NCBI GenBank assembly: GCA_035715725.1
Contig: DASTKT010000230.1
Span: forward strand, 1 to 11,130
Source: JADGGV01 sp035715725
Lineage (GTDB): Bacteria > Gemmatimonadota > Gemmatimonadetes > Longimicrobiales > RSA9
Reading direction: 5' to 3'
Length of the DNA: 11,130 nt
Of this stretch, positions 1 to 6,414 are shown in pieces. A program made the translations under genes and the position numbers. The notes under the pieces are model-generated. The model was not told the origin of the DNA, ran no database searches, and was given only the letters and a program-made list of their open reading frames with translations. Every line of letters starts with the position of its first letter. The stretch's first letter is position 1.

Positions 1-73
1 GCCGAGCCGCCGGCGTACGCCGGACATGACAGAAAAGGGGGGTGTGGGTCCCCGGCGAGCGTCCGCCGCCCGC

Positions 74-109
74 CACTCCTCTGTGCCCTCCGTGCCTCTC
101 TGGTGAAAA
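74..109. repeat. Degenerate GGCACRGAG-type short tandem motif
   Basis: Read on the minus strand, this stretch is a purine-rich tandem of about 9-10 bases built on GAGGCACGG, GAGGGCACA and GAGGAGTG, preceded by TTTTCACCAGA. It stands out from the surrounding GC-rich DNA. From memory, similar CACAGAG-type strings recur between genes in several soil phyla, but I could not search for this. Its function is unknown. Confidence 0.5.
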
Positions 110-134
110 TTTCCGTTCCGGACCGGGGCAGCCG

Positions 135-155
135 CCCACGAACGCGGATGAACGC
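135..155. repeat. Short direct repeat GAACGC-GGAT-GAACGC
   Basis: The hexamer GAACGC occurs twice, at 140-145 and 150-155, separated by GGAT and preceded by CCCAC. It sits 25 bases beyond the purine-rich tandem at 74-109. It resembles the intergenic 'GCGGATGAACGC' strings that I recall from environmental bacterial genomes, which is recollection and not a search result. Confidence 0.4.
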
Positions 156-275
156 CGCTCGCCGGGCTCGGGCCCGAACACCGGAAACCCGAGATCGAGA
201 TCGACCCCGGCCCTCGCCGCGTCCCGGTGCCGGCTCGCTCCGCCCTTCCGCAGCGTACCCGTCGAGCATTGGCTC

Positions 276-298
276 CACCCTCCGCGTCTCCGCGTGAG
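276..298. repeat. Short tandem of CTCCGCGT units
   Basis: Two near-perfect 8-base units, CTCCGCGT and CTCCGCGT, lie back to back at 280-295 and are followed by GAGA. The minus strand reads as a CGCGGAG tandem, similar in style to the purine-rich tandem at 74-109. No coding or structural role is apparent. Confidence 0.4.
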
Positions 299-640
299 AT
301 GCGGTTCAAGGCCCCGGCGTCGCGTCCCGCGCGGAGACGAACGCCACCGGACTCGCGCGCGGGCCCGCGCCCGAGACCGATCCCTCGCATCGGCGAGGCC
401 CCGGGCGCCTGCGCGGCCGTGCGAGCGCGAGGCACCGCCGCCGCGCTGGCGGCCCGATGGCCGGCCCCGCGCCTTCGCGTGTGCGTCCGTGCACCGCCGC
501 CCAACACGCGGCGCGCGAGACACTGGTGATTTCCTGGGAGCTGCCGCGGACCCGCGGACACCCGTGGGGCCCAAGCATACACCGTGAAGGCCCACCGGCC
601 GGCCGCCGCCGCCGTGGCGACCCGCTGCGGCGCCGAAACG

Positions 641-676
641 GCGATCGCGGAGCCGGATGCCCGGCTCCGCGATCGC
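641..676 (-). terminator. Perfect 16-bp hairpin after the barrel gene
   Basis: GCGATCGCGGAGCCGG (641-656) and CCGGCTCCGCGATCGC (661-676) are exact inverse complements around the loop ATGC. The hairpin begins 29 bases past the stop of the outer-membrane barrel gene. On the minus strand it is followed by CGTTTCGG, only a weak U-run, so it may be an intrinsic terminator of the short-U type or an mRNA 3' stabiliser. Confidence 0.8.
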
Positions 677-705
677 GGTGCGCGGAGTGCGCGTCGGAGG
701 GTTGC

Positions 706-2139
706 TTACTTGCCCTTACGGACTTCCGCCTGCAGCTGCAGCGGCTGGAAGACGCAGCCGGTGGCCGAGAGTGGCACGTAGGCCACCTGGACCTTCTGCT
801 GCAGCGCCTGACGCAGCATCGGCCGCTGGTCGACGGCCATGCTCAGGTCCGTTCCGGGCGTGAGGCCTTCCACGACGCCCAGCGTCGTGCGATCGGCGTA
901 GACCGGCAGGCCATTCACCGTTCCGAGGAACCCCAGATCCGTCGGCTCGATCACGCGCGCGCCGCCGAAGCTGACGTACCGGATCCGGTTCGTGCCCGTG
1001 CCGATCTCCAGCGGCCGGCCCTGCATGTACCAGTCGGCCGTCGCGGCCGTCGGCACGTTCGTGACCGCCTGCGAGAGCGGAACGCGCTCGCCGTTCTGCA
1101 TGACCGTCGTGTCACCCGTCGACAGGTTGCGCGTCGCCTCGATCATCTTCAGCCCGCCGGGCGCCATCGGATCGACCACGCAAACCATCACGCGTTCGGT
1201 GGCCGGCGGCGGCGGCGGCGGAGGCGGCGGCGGCGCGGGCAGCGTCGCGACGGGCGCCGGCGGCGGAGGCACGAGCCCCAGCAGCGCGTTCAGCCCGCCC
1301 GTGAAGTAGAACTGGTGCACCGTGTTGCCGACCTTGTCGCCGAGCACGACCAGCGTGGTGCCATCCACCTGCGCCGCGTTGTAGATCGGCGCCTTCCAGA
1401 TCCGGTCGCCGGCCTCGAGCCGCACGGCGAAGTTCTTCGTCAGCCGGACGTCGGTGCCGACGCCCACCAGGCCGGCGAACGTCGATGCCTCCTTCACGAA
1501 GAACGCCTGCGTCGCCACGTTGCTCGGGAACCCGATGAAGCCCGGGCTGTCCGGGCCCTGGCACAGGCCCGCCACGCAGAAGATCGGCACGCCCGACCGC
1601 CCCGTGAGCTGCCCGACCGTCGGGATCGTGTCGATCAGGAGCTGGTCCAACGCCAGGAACCGGTCGCCGGGCGGATTGATCCACTGCGCGCCCGCGCCGA
1701 GCGCCACGTACGGCAGGATCTCCGTCTTCGTGAACCGCTTCCTCGGCTTGATGAACCGGACCATCACGTCGCCGGTGCCGCTCCACAGGTTCATGTTGTC
1801 GATCAGATCGTTTCCGCCGCTCTGCTTGAAGTCGTTCCCGGCGTACGCGAAGTTCGCCCGCACCCCCAGGTTCGGGATGAACCAGTAGCCCACCTGGCCG
1901 CCGACGATCCCGCCGTTCCCGAAGCTGAGGTCGCCGCCGCCGTTGAGGACGTTGTTCGTGATGAGGTTGTTGTTGTCGACGATCGTGCCGAACGCGGTCG
2001 TGTTGTCCAGCGCCTTCGTCGTCGTGTTCCAGCCTCCGTTGACGTTCGCGTCCCAGTGGTAGAACTGCGCCGTAGCTGGGAGAGCCGCCACTGCGAGAGC
2101 CACGGCGGCCGCGAGCCCTGCCCTTCGGAGAACCTGCAT
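706..2139 (-). CDS. Outer-membrane beta-barrel protein with proline linker and C-terminal module
   Basis: This 477-residue exported protein starts at ATG 2139, with GAGGAGG six bases upstream. Residues 1-24 form a signal peptide (RR near the start, a hydrophobic Ala/Leu core, likely cleavage at PATA|QF). Residues 25-289 alternate hydrophobic and polar residues and are rich in Gly, Asn and aromatics (VGYWFIPNLGVRANFAY, HQFYFTGGLNALLGL), as expected for an OmpA-like barrel in the outer membrane. FCVAGLC (187-193) could carry a disulfide. Residues 291-312 are a proline linker (PPPP, then ten Pro in a row). Residues 315-477 form a separate periplasmic or surface module with ADWYMQGRPLEIG (368-380), RVIEPTDLGFLG (395-406) and GCVFQPLQLQ (461-470). 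It lacks the usual OmpA peptidoglycan-binding motifs. I do not recognise the C-terminal module; structural or envelope-anchoring roles are guesses. It looks monocistronic, with its own terminator at 641-676. Confidence 0.88.
   Translation of the reverse strand: MQVLRRAGLAAAVALAVAALPATAQFYHWDANVNGGWNTTTKALDNTTAFGTIVDNNNLITNNVLNGGGDLSFGNGGIVGGQVGYWFIPNLGVRANFAYAGNDFKQSGGNDLIDNMNLWSGTGDVMVRFIKPRKRFTKTEILPYVALGAGAQWINPPGDRFLALDQLLIDTIPTVGQLTGRSGVPIFCVAGLCQGPDSPGFIGFPSNVATQAFFVKEASTFAGLVGVGTDVRLTKNFAVRLEAGDRIWKAPIYNAAQVDGTTLVVLGDKVGNTVHQFYFTGGLNALLGLVPPPPAPVATLPAPPPPPPPPPPATERVMVCVVDPMAPGGLKMIEATRNLSTGDTTVMQNGERVPLSQAVTNVPTAATADWYMQGRPLEIGTGTNRIRYVSFGGARVIEPTDLGFLGTVNGLPVYADRTTLGVVEGLTPGTDLSMAVDQRPMLRQALQQKVQVAYVPLSATGCVFQPLQLQAEVRKGK
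1204..1233. repeat. GGC/GCC trinucleotide tract encoding ten prolines
   Basis: A nearly pure trinucleotide run encodes Pro303-Pro312 of the barrel protein on the minus strand. Because the unit is three bases, slippage would lengthen or shorten the linker without breaking the frame. Confidence 0.75.
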
Positions 2140-2145
2140 GCGATG

Positions 2146-2152
2146 CCTCCTC
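2146..2152 (-). promoter_or_regulatory. Shine-Dalgarno site deciding the barrel gene start
   Basis: GAGGAGG on the minus strand lies six bases before ATG 2139. It lies inside the short extension that an upstream in-frame GTG (2157) would add, so 2139 is the better start. Confidence 0.85.
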
Positions 2153-2249
2153 GGCACGAGTTAGTCTCCGGCTGCGCCGGGGCGAGTGCGCGGGGATGCG
2201 CCTCTCCGGGCAGCTTGTCCGTGGCGCGGTGGAGGGTGCATGATGACTG

Positions 2250-2295
2250 CCATCGGAGGGGGTCCAGCGCGGAACAGCCGATGGGACGAAAGTCC
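2250..2295 (-). other. Two adjacent stem-loops in the probable leader of the barrel gene
   Basis: CCATCGG (2250-2256) pairs with CCGATGG (2278-2284). Directly beside it, GGAC (2284-2287) and GTCC (2292-2295) close a four-base loop; the two stems share base 2284, so they may compete or stack. They lie 110-155 bases upstream of the barrel start, on the side where its 5' leader would be. They match no riboswitch class I know and could be incidental. Confidence 0.35.
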
Positions 2296-2536
2296 TATTC
2301 TGGAGCGACGTTGGCGCCCGCGGACCTCGCGAGTCGCCCCCCGCTCCGCCGCCCCGGTCCCGCTCCCGCCCTACCGCAGGACCTGCCGGAACCGTGCTAT
2401 CCCCCGCGCGCGAGCCCGCGCCCGGCGGCACAGGCACGATCCGCTTCGCCGCCGTCGGCTCCGCAACGCAGGAGCCTCTCGGCCGGCCGCGCGGAGCGGC
2501 TCGCCGCCCTGTGGCGCCCGCGCTGCCCGCGGGAGG

Positions 2537-3088
2537 TCACCCCGGCCCGAGCGCGCTTTCCCGGAGCTCGCGGAACAGCGCCGCCAGCTCGGACGGCCGG
2601 TAGTGCGCGTTCAGGCCGCTGGGATTCGGGAGCAGCCAGACCGACGCTCCCGCGACCGGCTCCGCCTGCGCGCCCGGCACGGCATCGCGGCGTCCGAACG
2701 CCGTCCGGAAGGCGCCGATCCCGAGCACGGCGAGGACGCCCGGCCGGAACCGCCGGAGCTTCGCCTCGAGGCGCCGTACGCCCGCGCGCAGCTCCTCGGC
2801 CGAAAGCTCGCTCGCCCCTGCCGTGGCCCGCTCGACGATGTTCGTGATCCCGAGCCCGAGCGCCGGCAGGTGCCGGTCCTCCTCCGGCGAGTAGAGGCGC
2901 GGCGTGAAGCCCGAGGCGTGGAGCACGGGCCAGAAGCGGTTCCCCGGCCGTGCGAAGTGGTGGCCGACGGCCGCCGAGTACAGTCCCGGGTTGATGCCGC
3001 AGAAGAGGACGCGCAGCCCCGGCGCGATGATGTCCGGGACGGGCCGGCCATAGGCGGCCCGCAGCTCGGCGGCGGTGGGCCTGCGCAT
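2537..3088 (-). CDS. mug: G:U mismatch-specific uracil-DNA glycosylase (Mug/TDG family)
   Basis: Mug enzymes cut the N-glycosidic bond of uracil or ethenocytosine opposite guanine and start base-excision repair of deaminated or alkylated cytosine. The 183-residue product (E. coli Mug has 168) carries the family signatures in order: IAPGLRVLFCGINPG at 21-35, with Asn33 matching the water-positioning Asn of Mug; GHHFARPGNRFW at 42-53; GLGITNIVERATA at 78-90; and the minor-groove loop NPSGLNAHY at 155-163. The frame stays open upstream to a GTG at 3130, but neither start has a clear ribosome site. I chose ATG 3088 because it leaves a normal short N-terminus before the conserved IAPG. It stands alone, 141 bases from the tRNA gene on the same strand. 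Genomes this rich in GC have many cytosines exposed to deamination, which fits a dedicated repair enzyme. Confidence 0.93.
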   Translation of the reverse strand: MRRPTAAELRAAYGRPVPDIIAPGLRVLFCGINPGLYSAAVGHHFARPGNRFWPVLHASGFTPRLYSPEEDRHLPALGLGITNIVERATAGASELSAEELRAGVRRLEAKLRRFRPGVLAVLGIGAFRTAFGRRDAVPGAQAEPVAGASVWLLPNPSGLNAHYRPSELAALFRELRESALGPG

Positions 3089-3166
3089 GGGTGAGGGGGT
3101 CACGTCGTCGGAGTTCGAGGGGGGCGACACAGGGGGCCGCGGGGCCCGGAACGAATCCGGACTAAC

Positions 3167-3199
3167 GGAGAAAGCCGCTGCAGCGCAACGGCTTTCTCC
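3167..3199 (-). terminator. 11-bp perfect hairpin downstream of the selenocysteine tRNA
   Basis: GGAGAAAGCCG (3167-3177) pairs exactly with CGGCTTTCTCC (3189-3199) around an 11-base loop, which itself overlaps the palindrome CGCTGCAGCG (3177-3186). It lies 31 bases past the CCA end of the tRNA. There is no U-tract on either side (GTTAGTCC follows on the minus strand), so it could be a weak terminator or a processing signal. Confidence 0.55.
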
Positions 3200-3229
3200 A
3201 CCGTCCTGGCCACGACGCTGGACCGGAGC

Positions 3230-3326
3230 TGGCGGGATCGCGTGGGAGTCGAACCCACCCGGGCGGGTCTTGACCGCCCACAGCCGTTTTGAAGACGACG
3301 GGCACCACCGGGCGCCATGCGACCCC
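3230..3326 (-). tRNA. selC: tRNA-Sec (anticodon UCA), UGA-decoding
   Basis: The 97-base gene folds fully as a bacterial selenocysteine tRNA. The acceptor is 8 bp: GGGGTCGC (3326-3319) with GCGATCCC (3241-3234). The D-stem is 6 bp, GGCGCC with GGTGCC, closing the four-base loop CGGT. The anticodon stem is GTCGT/ACGGC with loop CTTCAAA; the anticodon TCA is at 3292-3290. The long variable arm is GGGCGG/CCGCCC with a seven-base loop. The T-stem is 5 bp, GTGGG/CCCAC, with loop TTCGACT. A discriminator G (3233) and an encoded CCA (3232-3230) follow. The 8+5 helix, 6-bp D-stem and UCA anticodon separate it from tRNA-Ser and from suppressor tRNAs. Serylation, conversion by SelA using selenophosphate from SelD, and delivery by SelB are known for the family; none of those genes is in this window. 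No in-window gene shows an in-frame UGA that looks recoded. Confidence 0.97.
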
Positions 3327-3382
3327 TCTACCCCGCTCCGGCGGGCGTCACCGGGCCGCCGGCCGCCGGCCGGCGAGCGTGA

Positions 3383-3388
3383 ATGCTA
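3383..3388 (-). promoter_or_regulatory. Possible -10 box for the tRNA-Sec gene
   Basis: TAGCAT on the minus strand lies in a GC-rich stretch 57 bases before the tRNA 5' end. A matching -35 box is poor (TGGAAC at 17-base spacing), so this is only a candidate. Confidence 0.25.
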
Positions 3389-3441
3389 CACGCTCCGCCC
3401 GCCGGGTTCCAGGGGGGCGGGGGCGCCGGCGCCGCCGCGCC

Positions 3442-5880
3442 TCACTCCTCGCGCAGCACGCCGGCCGGGTCCACGCGTGCCGCTCTCGCAGCCGGCCCGG
3501 CCGTCGCGGCCACGGCCACGGCCGCCGCCACCGCCGTCACCACGGCCAGCGTCCACGGCTCCAGGGCGCCGATGCCGTAGAGGACCCGGCGCAGCACCCC
3601 GGTCGCGGCGACGGCGCCGGCCAGTCCGAGCCCGAGCCCCACGGCGACCGACTGCAGGCCGCCGCGCAGCACCATGCCGAACACGGCGCGCCGCTGCGCG
3701 CCCAGCGCCATGCGCACGCCGATCTCGCGCCGCCGCTGGCTCACCGCGAACGCGGCGACGCCGTAGATCCCGACCGCGCCGAGCACGAGCGCCAGCGCCG
3801 CGAACGCGCCGAGCAGCAGCAGCAGGAAGCGCGGCGTGCGCGTGAACCCGTGCACGAGCTCCGCGCCCGCCCGGACGTCGTAGACCGCCACGCCCGGGCG
3901 GACCGCGTCGACCGCGCGGCGCAGCGCGGGCGCCAGCGTCGCCGGCGTCGCGGCGCTCCGCGCCAGCAGCAGCATCTCCTCGCCGCCGAAGTGGACCGGC
4001 TGGCCCAGCGGCCGGAACATCTCGGGCGACGCGGCCTGTGCCAGCCCCTCGTTCCTCGTGTCCGCCACCACGCCGACGATGGTCACCCACACGCCGAGCC
4101 CGTCCAGCCCCGTGTTGATCCGCCGGCCCAGCGGGTCCTCGCCCGGGAAGTAGCGCCGCGCCGTCGCCTCGTTGATCACGGCCACCGGCGCCGCATCGCC
4201 GCGGTCGCGCTCGTCGAACGTCCGGCCGCGCAGCAGCCGGATCCGCGCCGCCTCGAAGTAGCCGGGCGAGACCACCTGCCAGGCGATGCTCGGCAGCGTC
4301 CCCGGCGCGTTCGCCCGCCCTTCCACGCGCAACCCGGCGCCCCGGCCGCTCTCGACCGGCCCGGACAGCGCCACGGCCGCGCCCGTCACGCCGGGAACCG
4401 CCGCCACGCGCTCCACCGCGTCCAGGTAGAACCGCGCGGCCGCCGGCCGGTCGGAGCCCCCCGCGCCCGGCAGCGAGACCTTCGCGCTGACCAGCCCGTC
4501 GGGCCGGAAGCCGGGGTCCACGGCCGCCAGCCGGCCGAGGCTCTGCAGCGTGAGCGCGGCCCCCGCGACGAGGACCACCGCGAGCGCCACCTCCGCCACC
4601 ACCAGCGCGCCGCGGATCCGCGTGCCGGCCCGGCCGCCGCCGCCGCTCCCCCGCTCCGTCGTCCAGGCGCGCAGCGAGATCCGCGACGCCACGAATGCCG
4701 GCGCCGCGCCGAAGAGCGCCGCCGTCGCCAGCGAGGCGACGAGCGAGAACGCCAGCACCGTCGCATCCAGCGTCACCGTCCCCGCGGGGAGCAGCGCGGG
4801 CGGGATCAGGCGCCCGAGCGCACCCACGCCCGCGGCCGCCAGCGCCACGCCCGCCACGCCGCTCACGAGCGCCAGCGCCACGCTCTCCGCCAGGAGCTGC
4901 CGCACCAGCCGGCCCCGGCTCGCGCCCAGCGCCGTCCGCACGGCCAGCTCGCGCGTGCGGCCGCTCGCCCGCGCCAGCACCAGGTTCGCCACGTTGCTGC
5001 ACGCGATCAGAAGCACCAGCGCGACCGCGCCGAAGAGCAGCAGCACCATCTGGCGCGCGCCCGCGACCAGCTGCTCGTGCAGCGGCACCAGCCGGATCCC
5101 GGCCCCCTGGTTCGTGACCGGGTGCGCCTCCCGCAGCCGGCGCGCGATCACGTCCATCTCCGCCTGCGCGTCGGCCCGCGACGCGCGCGGCGCCAGCCGG
5201 CCGATCACCCGGAAGTACCAGGCGTCGCGCATGGTGCGGATGTCGAAGTCGGGAGGCAGCGACTTCAGCTCGGGCACGTCGAACGGCGCGCGCACCCACA
5301 GTGCCGCGTCCTCCGGGAACGCGAAGCCCGCCGGCATCACGCCGACGACCGTCAGCCGCTCGTCGTCCAGCACCAGCGTGCGCCCGAGGATCCCCGGGTC
5401 GCCGCCGAACCGGCTCAGCCACAGCCCCCGCCCGAGCACCACCGGCCGCGCACCGACCACCGCGGCGTCGTCGTCCCGGAACGCGCGCCCCCGCACCGGC
5501 ATCACGCCCAGCGCCCGGAAGAAGTTCGCGGACACCGTGGCGTACCGCACGCGCTCCGGCTCGCCGCCGCCCACCAGGTTCCCGGCCCGCACGTCGTACG
5601 ACGCCAGGCTGGCGAACGTCCGGCTCTCCGCCCGCCAGTCCAGGTAATCCGCGGGCGAGGCCCGGCGGTCGCCGCGTCCGGGCACCGTCTCCCATACCTG
5701 GACCAGCCGCTCCGGCCGGGGGAACGGCAGCGGCCGCAGCAGCACCGCGTCGACCACGCTGAAGATGATCGTCGCCGCGCCGATCCCCAGCGCCAGCGTG
5801 AGCACCGCCGCGGCCGCGAATGCCGGCCGGCGCGCCAGCCCCCGGAGCCCCAGCCGCACGTCCCGCACGACATTCTGCAT
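3442..5880 (-). CDS. ADOP-type FtsX/MacB-like permease
   Basis: This 812-residue inner-membrane protein has two repeats of a MacB periplasmic core plus an FtsX domain in one chain, the layout of the 'acidobacterial duplicated orphan permease' family. The first transmembrane helix is about 21-46. A periplasmic core follows to about 270 (ASPADYLDWRAES, VSANFFRALGV). FtsX helices span about 277-305, 331-360 and 372-397, with RELAVRTALGASRGRLVRQ at 310-328. A second anchor helix at about 424-447 begins the second core, with SPGYFEAARIRLLRGRTF and FPGEDPLGRRIN. The final FtsX domain is about 684-795 (RREIGVRMALGAQRRAV) and ends in the typical ARVDPAGVLREE. GGAGAGG lies five bases before ATG 5880. 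No ATP-binding subunit or PadR-type regulator is nearby, and the N-terminal cytoplasmic extension of some family members is absent. The substrate is unknown; export or envelope stress roles are inferred from MacB relatives. Confidence 0.93.
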   Translation of the reverse strand: MQNVVRDVRLGLRGLARRPAFAAAAVLTLALGIGAATIIFSVVDAVLLRPLPFPRPERLVQVWETVPGRGDRRASPADYLDWRAESRTFASLASYDVRAGNLVGGGEPERVRYATVSANFFRALGVMPVRGRAFRDDDAAVVGARPVVLGRGLWLSRFGGDPGILGRTLVLDDERLTVVGVMPAGFAFPEDAALWVRAPFDVPELKSLPPDFDIRTMRDAWYFRVIGRLAPRASRADAQAEMDVIARRLREAHPVTNQGAGIRLVPLHEQLVAGARQMVLLLFGAVALVLLIACSNVANLVLARASGRTRELAVRTALGASRGRLVRQLLAESVALALVSGVAGVALAAAGVGALGRLIPPALLPAGTVTLDATVLAFSLVASLATAALFGAAPAFVASRISLRAWTTERGSGGGGRAGTRIRGALVVAEVALAVVLVAGAALTLQSLGRLAAVDPGFRPDGLVSAKVSLPGAGGSDRPAAARFYLDAVERVAAVPGVTGAAVALSGPVESGRGAGLRVEGRANAPGTLPSIAWQVVSPGYFEAARIRLLRGRTFDERDRGDAAPVAVINEATARRYFPGEDPLGRRINTGLDGLGVWVTIVGVVADTRNEGLAQAASPEMFRPLGQPVHFGGEEMLLLARSAATPATLAPALRRAVDAVRPGVAVYDVRAGAELVHGFTRTPRFLLLLLGAFAALALVLGAVGIYGVAAFAVSQRRREIGVRMALGAQRRAVFGMVLRGGLQSVAVGLGLGLAGAVAATGVLRRVLYGIGALEPWTLAVVTAVAAAVAVAATAGPAARAARVDPAGVLREE

Positions 5881-6378
5881 GCTCGCCTCTCCCCACGGTC
5901 GGAGTCCCCGCGCCCCTGCCCTTCCTCTTTCCCCTCCGACACGCCCCGCCCTCCCACCGTTTCACCGCCGGCGGGCACCGGGCCGCCGGGTCCGGCTCCG
6001 CCCCCTTCACGACCGGCCGCCGCCCCACCTCGCCCGCGCCCCGCGCGATCGGCTCCGTCCCCTCCGACATCGACGTCGACTCGCCCGTCACCACGATTCT
6101 CCCTCCGCGCCTCCGGATCGCCACCGCGCTCCCGCTCCGCGCCGCCGAGCCCGCGGCCGCTGGAACGTCGCGCGCCGGCCGGCACGACACGAGGTCGTGC
6201 CCGGCCGTCTCCCGGCGGCGCGACGGCGCCCGCCGCCTGGCCTGGCCAGATTCCGCCGCACCGTGATAAGTGGTTCGGCGGCACCGAGTTGCGATGCGGG
6301 CGGGCGCGCCCGCCGGCACGACCCCTGCACCTCCACGGCGCGCTATGGGGCGGATGCCCTGACACAAGCGAGATGGGG

Positions 6379-6395
6379 GACGCCCCGAGGGCGTC
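6379..6395 (+). other. Leader hairpin just upstream of the lipoprotein ribosome site
   Basis: GACGCCC (6379-6385) pairs exactly with GGGCGTC (6389-6395) around CGA. It ends eight bases before the ribosome site at 6404, so in the mRNA it would sit beside the initiation region. A regulatory role is only a possibility. Confidence 0.4.
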
Positions 6396-6403
6396 ATGCG
6401 GAT

Positions 6404-6410
6404 GGGAGGA
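6404..6410 (+). promoter_or_regulatory. Shine-Dalgarno site deciding the lipoprotein start
   Basis: GGGAGGA precedes GTG 6415 by four bases. This favours the GTG over an in-frame ATG at 6373, which has no good site and would place 14 uncharacteristic residues before the signal peptide. Confidence 0.65.
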
Positions 6411-6414
6411 CGGC

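Larger units (their letters stand above)
1..640. other. Gene-free region with short degenerate repeats
   Basis: I see no credible protein gene here. The open frames on both strands are rich in Arg, Pro and Ala, have no domain-like pattern, and look like by-products of very high GC. A perfect 14-bp palindrome lies at 10-23 (CCGGCGTACGCCGG), possibly the tail of a terminator for a gene left of the window. Three short tandem-like motifs lie at 74-109, 135-155 and 276-298 and are listed separately. From 300 to 640 I see nothing beyond GC-rich spacer. Confidence 0.6.
2140..2536. other. Intergenic region: leader of the barrel gene and spacer after mug
   Basis: Apart from the ribosome site at 2146-2152 and the stem-loops at 2250-2295, I see no gene. 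A short plus-strand open frame beginning near 2394 has no domain-like content and runs into mug on the other strand. No convincing -35/-10 pair for the barrel gene could be picked. Confidence 0.55.
5881..6414. other. Divergent intergenic spacer between permease and lipoprotein genes
   Basis: No gene is supported in these 534 bases; the open frames are Arg/Pro/Gly-rich by-products. It should hold the promoters of two divergent genes, but no confident -35/-10 pair was found. Structure seen: an exact 16-base palindrome at 6299-6314 (GGCGGGCGCGCCCGCC) and a 7-bp hairpin at 6379-6395. Confidence 0.55.

Noticed and set aside
2281..2310. Cyclic di-GMP riboswitch, suggested by GGGACGAAAGTCC
   Set aside because: The other conserved parts of that class are missing and the strand would face no downstream gene.
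457..2847. A plus-strand open frame of about 796 codons across the barrel gene
   Set aside because: Arg-rich antisense by-product with no start context; the minus strand holds a signal peptide, barrel strands and a ribosome site.
3100..3318. A short minus-strand open frame over the tRNA region
   Set aside because: It lies almost wholly inside the tRNA gene and its hairpin, which explain the sequence better.
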